DNA from: Gamsiella multidivaricata
Lineage: Eukaryota > Mortierellomycota > Mortierellomycetes > Mortierellales > Mortierellaceae
DNA length: 64,000 nucleotides
Assembly (NCBI RefSeq): GCF_025024155.1
Contig: NW_026251730.1
Coordinates: 1-64,000, forward strand
Reading direction: 5' to 3'
Each line of letters begins with the position of its first letter. The first letter of the stretch is position 1. Made by a program: the position numbers and the translations under genes. This document shows positions 55,900 through 64,000 of this stretch, piece after piece. The notes under the pieces are model-generated. The model was not told the origin of the DNA, did not search any database, and saw nothing but the letters and a program-made list of their open reading frames with translations.

Positions 55900-58800
55900 C
55901 TACTGCTCGAGGTTTAGACCGTCAATGTTGGCCAGCGGCGCTTTCTTAATCAGATAAAGACAGAGCTCCTTTAACAAGACCGATTCCTTGCATCCCGAAA
56001 GACTCGTCTCTTTCAATCTGAGCGTTCTCAACGGTAGCTCGATATCGTCCTCGTATTTGACCACATAATCAACCAGTATCTTGAACTCATTTATCGAGAA
56101 GTTCGTGCCATCCAGACTGAGCGTTTCTAGCGCATCGAGTCCGATAGATTTGATCCCAGCCTCCCAATGCGTCGAGTCTAGCCGGACATGTTCGAGTGCC
56201 AAATGTTTGAGTGGCGTCCATTCAGCATGCGTTTGAAGGGCAATGTCCGTGGATTTCTGCCCTGGTACATCCTGAGAAGACGATTGAGGGGGCGACAGCT
56301 GGCTTTCTTGTTGAGGAGGCCCTGACACCATCGCTGCCAGCCAGCGAGCGGACGCCTCTGGGACCTTCGCGCTGCCTCGGCAGATGATCCTGAATGTGTC
56401 GAGCTTAGGAAGACTGAGACGTGTCGGGAACTCTGTCGCCAGGGTCGGCATCCAGGACTCTGTTGCATCGCCTTGGAGAGTTAGGGAATGGAGCCTTCCT
56501 CCGTGCCGGCGAAGCAACTGTACTGCCTTCTCCATATTATCGCTCTCCTCGAGTCGGTCCAAATGTAGCTCCAGGCGTCCCAAATCCGATGAACGCTCAA
56601 TGACCCGATTTACACAATCGAGGCCGACTGATGTCAGCATTGCGGGGCTCAGGGTCAGGTGCACTAACGAAGAACCTTTGGTCTTGGTGCCATTATCCAA
56701 GAGCATCGCAAGATCGTCAGAAAATACATGGTTGGTCCGCAGCCGCTCGATGGACCAGCTATATTGATCGCACACCGTAAAGAGATAGCTCGATTTGGTA
56801 ACGACAGCGGAAGCCTGCATCTCGATGCTAGTGGATACGTTGCAAGTCGGGGATGAGGAATCAGGAAAGCAAGCAGTCATATTGACGGTATCGTCGATCC
56901 TTGTATGGTTTTCGACATGCGTCCCGTCGTCGATCACCTCCAGCCTTCCAAGCGTACATGAGCCCTTTTGTAAGAGTAAATCTGTTCTTGTTGTTGTGAC
57001 CAACTTGACAATAGCCAAGGTCCGCTCAGCGTGGCATGTAACGCGCATCTCGGAGAGCATAGGGTTCTGACAGAGGATGCTGGCCAAACGATCCTCCATA
57101 CTTTTTGAAGAGCTATGCTTCACGCTGACTTTGGTGAGACGGCCGTTCTTGATAAACTGAAGTTGCCCTGGAGTGAGATCTTCGAGTCTTGTCATAGCCA
57201 TTACTGTGTCCTGAATCCTGCCGTGATTTGCAAAGATTGTCACGATTTGTTGCTTGCACTCCAATGTTATAGTTTCAAGTTGTGGGAGCTGATTGATGTT
57301 GCTCTCGATAGAGTCGAAAATGAGGTATTGGTCATCGCAGCTGAGCCTCAAGTCTATCATAGATGAACAGCTCCTAAGGATTTTCTCCAAAGCTGGGTCG
57401 TTTGAAATAAATGAATCTATCGCGAGTGTTCGAAGCTGGGGGGCGTTCCTTATGGAGGATGGGCTAATATGCTGGTAAAAATCCTTGAAGTTCGCGAGTC
57501 TCAATGATTGAATCCGCCCGTTTGACATAAGTTCCACGATAGGATCAAATCGACGGCCACGATTGACGAAATCGAGCGCTGGTCCGTGGAACTTTTCCCC
57601 GCTGATGGACAGACGGACTATCGCCGTCTTGCTGACAGCGGCAGCGAGAGTCCGAAGATCGGCTAAAGTCGCATCCCATTGCAACCCAATCTCTAGCTCC
57701 TGAACTCCGGGCGTCTTGACCATCGCTTCATAGAACTGCCTAGCGAGTGTCCTAGATCTGATTGAAATCTCGATCCTACCCTTCTTTGGTATAAAATTCC
57801 CAAGATTGAGCTCGACGATGTCTCGTAGTTGTCGTAAAGCTGTTGCCCGATAGTTCGCACGATAGTGGTCGATGCACACCCATTTGACGTGCCCCTCCGC
57901 GGTGACTATCCGGTACAAGTTGCCAAGACAACGGTCCTGGTCTTGAACTTTGAGATACAACTCTAGCTGACGCAGATCTGCGCCTTCCAGTACCTCGAGC
58001 TTGTCCATATTCGCTTGTCCTCCAGTCGTGTCAACTCCGCTATTGTTATTTTGCTGTAGATCCTCAATAAAGCTGATTGCATTGTCCACTTGTGCCCCAA
58101 AGTTCTCCTTCGTGGACGTGAGCCCCTCCACGCTCTTGAAAAGCGCTAATGGTGGCACAACGATCCCGGCTACTGTGAACCCGTACTTAATCATCTGCAG
58201 CAGCGTGAGCACGTAGGATCCGTACTTTTCGAAGAACTCCTTGGGCCTATCCAGATCGTATCCCTCGTGCTTGGCTAGATGGAACTCGTGAAAGATCCTG
58301 GTTGGTTTGGAGATTGTATGCGTACCGCATTCGCACAGGAAGTAGAGACGGAACTGCTGCGAGAAAGGCTCGAGCAGTTTGTCACGACGCCTGGATGCCA
58401 TTGGGAGGACGATGAACAGCCGAGGGACAGGGCCCTCATGGAGCTCGTAGGTCTGGGTGAGGACGGCTTGAACACGGTCCTGAATAAGTGCCATACGGAG
58501 TAGTGCCTGTTGCTGTAGTTGCAACATCTGCTCTTGCTGTTGAAGTACCCTCGTCTGGAGCATCTTGTTTGTTTCCATCTCCGCCTGTAAGCACTCAATG
58601 CGACCGCCCAACGCGTTCTTGATTATGGCCGTCTGGAATTCTAAAGTGTGAATCATCTCGCCATGCGGACTAAAGGTAGACAGCTGCATTGTCGGGGGGT
58701 TGAGGTTCTGGGTGTCCGTTGTCGGTGTTGATGCGGGTCCTGATAGGACAAGCTGGGGATTCTGCACCGGGTCCTTGATCTGGGGTGGAATGGCATTGCA

Positions 58801-59224
58801 GGGCGTGGATGGACTCGCTAACTTGGGCACTGATATCTCAGCGGACTTGGGCACCAGTATCTCAGCTGACTGGTCCACGGCTTCCGTTACCACATCGAGG
58901 ATAATTCCTGGTTGATATGAAATCCGCAAAGGCTCAAGACTGCAGTTGAAAGAGTAAAGTGTCAGGTATTTACTGGAGAACTTTTCTAAACCATGTCATT
59001 GTTCTGCTCTGTACGTACTCCTCAAAGTTATCGTCCGTCATGAAGTGGACAAGGCTTCTCTCGTTCATGATATATCGTGGGTTATGGAAGAGCATCTGCA
59101 CATCCCTCCAAAGGATAACATACTGTCCTGTGCTCTTGTCGAGTCGAGTGTTGATATAGACAATTTCGTTCCATGTTGAAAGTCGAAACGCCTGCGAATG
59201 CTGTTTGTGGGTGTTCTCTGCCAT
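55900..59224 (-). CDS. Large LRR-like protein, lineage-specific family, copy 1
   Basis: Exons 59224-59019 and 58939-55900; 3,246 nt, 1,081 residues. Exon 1 starts MAENTHKQHSQAFRLSTWNE and ends before donor GTACGT; acceptor is CTGCAG, giving DLEPLRISYQPGIILDVV. A Pro/Ser-rich linker is followed by a Gln-rich helix (LQQQEQMLQLQQQALLRMAL), a region with FYFLCECGTHT-like and conserved hydrophobic blocks (RLYFLCECGTHTISKP, FHEFHLAKHEGYDL), and a long C-terminal array of irregular leucine-rich stretches (LRLANFKDF, LRTLAIDSF, LETITLECK, LTLQGDATE, LKHLALEHVRL). Role unknown; the layout of a signalling or recognition head plus LRR-like tail is seen in expanded fungal families. Its C-terminal half is related to 62582-64000. 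Confidence 0.78.
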
Positions 59225-59514
59225 TGTGTGCTCGATGGAGATGAAAGAAAGGGATGAAGTTGAGGGCGATGCATCATCCCCCTCTATTGACCTCTTGCAG
59301 CTCAGGGCGAGGGTGTTTCGTACTACAAACAAGGTTGGATGTCCATTCCCCATCGACATTTTCGGGCATAAGAATAAAGCTTGCCATTCGACATTTTTGG
59401 GCATAAGAATAAAGCATAAGAATAAAGCCTGCGCTACTCACGATAAAAAAATAAATTTTATTTTGCATGGATTTTGTGCTAACCTCCACAAATGCAAACA
59501 CAAAAAGCATGGAC
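59225..59514. other. Upstream region of LRR-like copy 1 with short tandem repeat
   Basis: GGGCATAAGAATAAAGC units recur two to three times at about 59367-59430. No gene seen. Confidence 0.45.
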
Positions 59515-59516
59515 TA

Positions 59517-59768
59517 CACTTTTCATAGTGAAATATGCATTTTTTCCACTGAATTGAAAATATAAGGGGTGTTATTCAGTTTTGTGATGGCGGTGACCCT
59601 ACGTTATATCCCCACACTTATTCCCTCTCTCACTTTTCCCCGAAAAGCAGCACGATTGGTGATCCGTAAATCCAAGCAGAAATAAAGATGGACTGAATAA
59701 CACCTCCTTATATTTTCAATTCAGTGGAAAAAATGCACATTTCACTATGAAAAGTGCAAAAAGGACTG
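59517..59768. mobile_element. MITE-like element A, TA-flanked
   Basis: Inverted ends of ~65 bp: the left (CACTTTTCATAGTGAAATATGC onward to GGTGTTATTCAG) pairs with the right, ending AAAAAGGACTG. TA flanks at 59515-59516 and 59769-59770. The left tip has lost about 12 bp of the terminal CAGTCCTTTTTG motif that the right tip keeps. Non-coding, 252 bp. Confidence 0.7.
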
Positions 59769-59775
59769 TAGTCTA

Positions 59776-60098
59776 CAGTCCTTTTTGTGAAATAGCCGAA
59801 CTTTCATAGTAAAAGTTGGGCTATTTCGACTGAAATGAAATATATCATGATGAGTTTATTTCTAGTAAGATTTACGAATCAAGTACCGTGCTGTTTTTCG
59901 GTAGCTCGCGTTCTCATCTCCAAGCAAAGTGAGAGTGAGAATGACACGCGTTTTGATGTAGTCATGAGCGTAAAGATTGCAGGGAAATAACGTATTTCAG
60001 CCATCACAAAAAATGAATAGCCTCGTGTATGTATTTCAATTCAGTCGAAATAGCCCAACTTTTACTATGAAAGTTCGGCTATTTCACAAAAAGGACTG
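59776..60098. mobile_element. MITE-like element B, TA-flanked
   Basis: Perfect or near-perfect inverted ends of about 55 bp: CAGTCCTTTTTGTGAAATAG, then CCGAACTTTCATAGTAAAAG and TTGGGCTATTTCGACTGAA. TA flanks at 59774-59775 and 60099-60100 match the TA target duplication of Tc1/mariner/pogo-type elements. Non-coding, 323 bp. Lies 5 bp from element A. Confidence 0.78.
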
Positions 60099-60205
60099 TA
60101 GAGGAAATTTTTATCTTCCCTTGGATTGGAGCCAATTAGTAAATAATTTTTATCAACGTGAGTACTCGTATTCAACGACTCGCTCTTTTTTTCTATGAAG
60201 CTTGC

Positions 60206-61142
60206 CTACATTTCAGTCCAGCAAGTCCCTCTACAAGTTCATCCCTTTCCTCTGCACCTGAACCCGTTTCCAGTAGTGAGTCGTCCTCGCCTCGAACTAT
60301 TTCAGATTCAACAGATTCGGAAGACTAAGAGGTACAAGACGAGAACATAATTTTGGAGGGCGCACAACAGGTCTCTGAAGTTCAGGCAACAACGACCCCG
60401 CAAAGGAAACGTCAGTACCACAAGTTTAACGATCCAGCATACGAGATAGTGTTGCTGAGGACGATCGATGCAGTGAAGCCATTTGGGATTAGATGTGGCG
60501 AAACTAAAGAGGCGTGGCAGAGGGTCGTGGACTACTTACAGGATTATGATATCGAGCAATTCCAGAAGAGCGGCCAAGAATCTATTGTTCGACGGTGTTA
60601 CCGTTCGTTTGTGTCGAACGGAATGGGATGCCCTTTTACGGGAACAACGGAAGTACGAGACCCAACTAGAAAGAGCGAGTGGTGTCACGCCGGATGTGAC
60701 CGAAGGTATCCTTCTAATGCAGAGCATATACGAACACGAGCAAGCGTGTGCCAAGGATGTACAGGAGACTAAAGAGCTGAAGGGAAAACAAAAACAGCGG
60801 ACAAGTGACGATCGAGAAGCTGGCTGAGCACTGCTGGAACCATCCACGACTGGGCCTATTCAGATTCGGGATGAAACAGACTCAGAGTCTACCGCATTAT
60901 CAGCCGCAAGGAGGCCATTGAGGAGAAAACGAGTTTTTTCAGCCGCGCTGCAAGAACAATATGCTGAGGCGACAGAACATGCGAAAAAGCAAACGACACT
61001 TCAGGAACGACGACTGGAATTAATGACAGAAGAACGAGAAGAAAGACGGCAAGAGAACATCGAGATGAGGAAAGACAACATCGAGATGAGGAGAGACAGC
61101 ATCGGAAGAAGGAAATGGAACAACGCCAACATCAAGAGGTAG
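60206..61142 (+). pseudogene. Harbinger Myb-like accessory gene, decayed
   Basis: An initial Ser/Pro-rich stretch (PASPSTSSSLSSAPEPVSSS) runs into an in-frame TAA near 60327. A Myb-like block follows (KFNDPAYEIVLLRTIDAVKP, GETKEAWQRVVDYLQDYDIE), then a frame change near 60630 into EQRKYETQLERASGVTPDVT. A stop, and then a coiled-coil end (ERRLELMTEEREERRQENIE) in a third frame. The order matches Harbinger accessory proteins. It faces the transposase tail to tail. Confidence 0.6.
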
Positions 61143-61229
61143 TCGACCTTATGAGAGAGCAATGGAAGAACCAAGAAAAACTTATCCAAGCAATTCTCAA
61201 ACTCGCGGAAAAGCGTTGATTATTGGATT

Positions 61230-62280
61230 TCACTGCATGATCGCTCTATGGAGGTATTCTTCTAAAGAAGGGCTATCGACTCCGAAATGTTCATTAGCCT
61301 GGCTACCGTAGAAGCAGGTGTGGATGATTGAAAATAAAACAGCGAACTTGTAATACGATCCAACACAACTTGATAATATGCGCTGTGTCCTGACGAAATC
61401 CAAGACCGAGAAATATTTAGTAATCTTTCCAAATGCCCATTCGGCTACAACACGCTGGCTTGCCATGATTGCATCAAAGGTCCTTTCCGCCTCAGTCAGA
61501 TTCGGTCCAGAATAAGGGCATAGCATATGACCATCAAAGCGGTACGCAGAATCTCCATATAGAGCCAACGGACGATTGTCTACACCATTGGCATGTTCTG
61601 TGAGGATCTCTCGAATGCCTGACTGTTGACATAATGCGTAGTCATGGGTGGTTCCTGGGTATGGTTCCCCGACATGGGCAATCATACCATCTGGTGTCAC
61701 AATCCCTTGATACTTGACTCCATGGACTCGCTTGTGGCCGTTGAATATGGCCCTTTGATTATGAGAGGCCCGACAAATCTTGCGAACAGTACCATCGATG
61801 TGACCAAACACAGAATTGCATGCGTAATCACTTTTCTTGGAACATAGCTCTACTAGTTCTTCGAGTTTCTCACTTGTCAAACGGCGATGATCCCAGATCA
61901 ATATTTGATTCCAATGAGGCACGACCCACTTGATAAAAGATGTAATGATTCGAGACAGAAACGGGCTACTGTATCCGAAAATCAACTCCACTCATTAAGT
62001 CTTGCAGGAAAGACATTCGATAAAGAGTTATGCAGAGAACCGTCAACGAATCGACGCTGTTGCGGTTCCGAGTGATAAACCTGTCAGGCACTTGAAGTAC
62101 GTTCAGAATTCTCCTCAGCTGTATAACAGTGAATCGAAACTGTTTTCTATATTGCTGTGCGGTATAGGCGGCTATATCGAAACGGTGTACGAGATTGCCA
62201 GGTTGTGGCAGATGTCGACGTTGACCCTCAAAATCTCCCTCCTGATCTTCCTCATCTCCAAAGCCAACATGGTTATTTTA
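61230..62280 (-). pseudogene. Harbinger (DDE_Tnp_4) transposase, N-terminal frame broken
   Basis: The C-terminal 253 residues are open and contain the three acidic catalytic positions: GHIDGTVRKICRASHNQR (Asp66 of this piece), LALYGDSAYRFDGHML (Asp147) and VVAEWAFGKITKYFSVLDF (Glu184). Upstream the same strand reads EDQEGDFEGQRRHLPQPGNL and KQFRFTVIQLRRILNVLQVP, but two frame changes near 62000 separate it from the core and no start codon is in frame at the 5' end. A recently dead autonomous element is the simplest reading. I found no certain terminal repeats. Confidence 0.72.
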
Positions 62281-62581
62281 TAAAAGGAGTTGATGGTGAA
62301 TGTTGGTGAGCAGAAGCAAGGGAAACATGGTGCAGGTTGGTGAATAAATAACGGTGCAGATGTGAGTAACGCAAAAAGGAGAATGTCGGATTCGACGAAT
62401 TGGTGGCAACACAATTCAAATTTATTGCAGCATTTTCATTTCAACCTACTTCCTTGAAACTTGCTCTGTCTATTCAGAAAAAAGTGCTACAAGTTTGCTC
62501 CACAAGTATTTAGGTTGCGACAGTGGATATAAAATATGAGCGCAGTGTTTAATGGTCCCCTACATCCTTCCCTTCATGGTC
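62281..62581. other. Spacer between Harbinger relic and LRR-like copy 2
   Basis: Short A/T-rich spacer, no gene seen. Confidence 0.4.
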
Positions 62582-64000
62582 CTAGTCCAGCTTCTTGATA
62601 CCTTCTACATTAATCGCAATTGCCTTGTTGCGGAGCATCACAAAAGCCTCCTTCAAAGACTCAATGTCCTCGCATTCGTCAAGTCGAGTCACCGAAGCTT
62701 TCAGAGACTGTAGCGGCACGATCGTGCCGTTGTACTCGGGTAGGCTGCGCACCAAAATTTGGAGTTGGTCGAGCGAAAAGTTGCTACCACTAAAGCTAAG
62801 GCTCTCCAATGAAGTAAAATCCATTTTTTCTATCATATCCTTCCAGTCCTCATTCTCAAATTGAACATTTTCAATAGAGACGTTCTTGAGCGACCACCAC
62901 TCTTGGTGTGAATCTGATGTTGAAGCAGATTGGACGGTTATTGACGTACTAAGTGAGGATGATGCAGCTTGCTGGGAAGGCCCTGACACCATCGCTACCA
63001 GCCAGCGAGCGGACACTTCTAGGACCCTCGCGCTGCCTCGGCAGATGATCCTAAATGTGTCGAGCTTGGGAAGACTGAGACGTGTTGGGAGCTCTGTCGC
63101 CAGGGTCGGCATCCAGGACTCTGTTGCATCGCCTTGAAGAGTTAGCGAATGAAGCCTTCCTCCGTGCCGGCGAAGCAACTGTACTGCCTTCTCCATATTA
63201 TCGCTCTCCTCGAGTCGGTCCAAATGTAGCTCCAGGCGTCCCAAATCCGATGAACGCTCAATGACCCGATTTACACAATCGAGGCCGACTAATGTCAGCA
63301 TTGCGGGGTTCAGGGTCAGGTGCACTAAAGAAGAGCCCTTGGTCTTGGTGCCATTATCCAGAAAAGTAGCGAGGTCATCGTAGAATGCATGGTTCGTATG
63401 TAGCTGCTCGATAGTCGAGCCGTAGTCCTTGAATAAAGCAAGGAGATATCTGGATTCGGCGCTTGGAAAGGAGGCCCTCATCCTGATGTTGGTGGATATG
63501 TTGCACGTCGGCAATGCGGAGTCCGGAAAGCTGAGGGCCATGTGAAGAATATCGTCACTCTTGCCGTTGTCGCCTGGACACCCTTTGTCCTCACATAGAT
63601 TGAATTGGCGAAGCGCGCACGAGCTTCGTCGAAACATGATGTCCGTTCTTTTCTCAGTGATTAGCTTGATTGTGTCAAGCGCCTGTTCCGGACGACATCC
63701 AACACAAATCTCGGAAAGATCTGGGTTCATATCTAGAACCTTGAGTAACTCAACCCTGGTACCTTGACTTGGAGTGCGTGTAACGTGAAGCGCCTTGAGA
63801 TGGCCGGCGGTAAGGAACCTCTCCTCTTCTGACTTGAGGTCATCGAGCCGGTCGATGGTTGCCTTGGAGTGCTTGATCTTGCCCTGAGAGCTGCTCACGG
63901 TCAAGATGAGTCTTCCGCTGCCTATATTGACAGTTTCGAGTCTCTCGAGGCCGCTGATGTTGTCTCTGAGGAGGTCGAAAATGAAATTCCAGTTGCCAGA
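62582..64000 (-). CDS. LRR-like protein, copy 2, 5' part outside window
   Basis: The frame is open from base 64000 to the stop at 62582, so the gene continues beyond the window. The window part (473 codons) aligns in order with residues ~600-1081 of copy 1: LERLETVNIGSGRLILTVSS, then CPDNGKS-like region, FPDSALPTCNISTNIRM, YGSTIEQLHTNHAFYDDLAT, and a block almost identical to copy 1 (GLDCVNRVIERSSDLGRLEL onward to SLPKLDTFRIICRGSA). After that block the two proteins diverge again. Same strand and same family as copy 1. Function unknown. Confidence 0.78.
   Translation of the reverse strand, partial: SGNWNFIFDLLRDNISGLERLETVNIGSGRLILTVSSSQGKIKHSKATIDRLDDLKSEEERFLTAGHLKALHVTRTPSQGTRVELLKVLDMNPDLSEICVGCRPEQALDTIKLITEKRTDIMFRRSSCALRQFNLCEDKGCPGDNGKSDDILHMALSFPDSALPTCNISTNIRMRASFPSAESRYLLALFKDYGSTIEQLHTNHAFYDDLATFLDNGTKTKGSSLVHLTLNPAMLTLVGLDCVNRVIERSSDLGRLELHLDRLEESDNMEKAVQLLRRHGGRLHSLTLQGDATESWMPTLATELPTRLSLPKLDTFRIICRGSARVLEVSARWLVAMVSGPSQQAASSSLSTSITVQSASTSDSHQEWWSLKNVSIENVQFENEDWKDMIEKMDFTSLESLSFSGSNFSLDQLQILVRSLPEYNGTIVPLQSLKASVTRLDECEDIESLKEAFVMLRNKAIAINVEGIKKLD

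Overview
This is an intron-rich fungal nuclear window, most likely from an early-diverging filamentous fungus of the Mortierellaceae type. The lineage is an inference. It rests on short GT-AG introns, fungal gene types (Rab7/Ypt7, a rhodanese-PTP phosphatase, carnitine acetyltransferase, secreted M14 carboxypeptidase, ML-domain proteins, F-box/LRR proteins), a Crinkler-type effector gene, Harbinger relics, and heavy homopolymer and polypurine tracts between genes.

Layout. 1-10 kb holds housekeeping genes, all on the minus strand: a rhodanese plus tyrosine phosphatase (3' end outside the window), a 7-exon Rab7/Ypt7, and a glycolipid-binding-like protein with a large low-complexity insert. 10-15 kb is gene-poor. 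15.8-20.5 kb is a tandem array of three secreted ML (MD-2/NPC2-like) paralogs. 20.6-37.5 kb is an accessory stretch full of relics: a broken minus-strand gene, a MITE-like hairpin, an intact 7-exon 569-aa protein of unknown function with a possible PD-(D/E)XK motif, Myb/SANT-like genes, a Crinkler gene with two frameshifts, an ABCC transporter fragment and a Harbinger derivative with 169-bp inverted ends.

37,783-43,099 is the most striking feature: a 5,317-bp element with 420-bp terminal inverted repeats (no mismatch seen by eye) and a 9-bp target-site duplication (GGTCCATGG). It carries two convergent genes, a RecQ-type helicase and a DUF6589-like protein. Both open reading frames begin inside the inverted repeats, share the same first 54 codons, and end 1 bp apart. 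It looks like a young DNA transposon of a type I cannot assign to a described superfamily, with the DUF6589-like protein as candidate transposase.

43.9-55 kb returns to ordinary genes: a small GPI-anchored Cys-rich protein, mitochondrial-type carnitine acetyltransferase, secreted carboxypeptidase A and an F-box/LRR-like protein. 55.9-64 kb holds two related LRR-like proteins on the minus strand (the second runs off the window). Between them lie two TA-flanked MITE-like elements and a decayed Harbinger transposon. The LRR paralogs share a 382-bp tract at about 95.5% identity inside otherwise diverged genes, which points to gene conversion.

All splice sites were read by eye from GT-AG signals and reading-frame continuity. 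No database search was possible.
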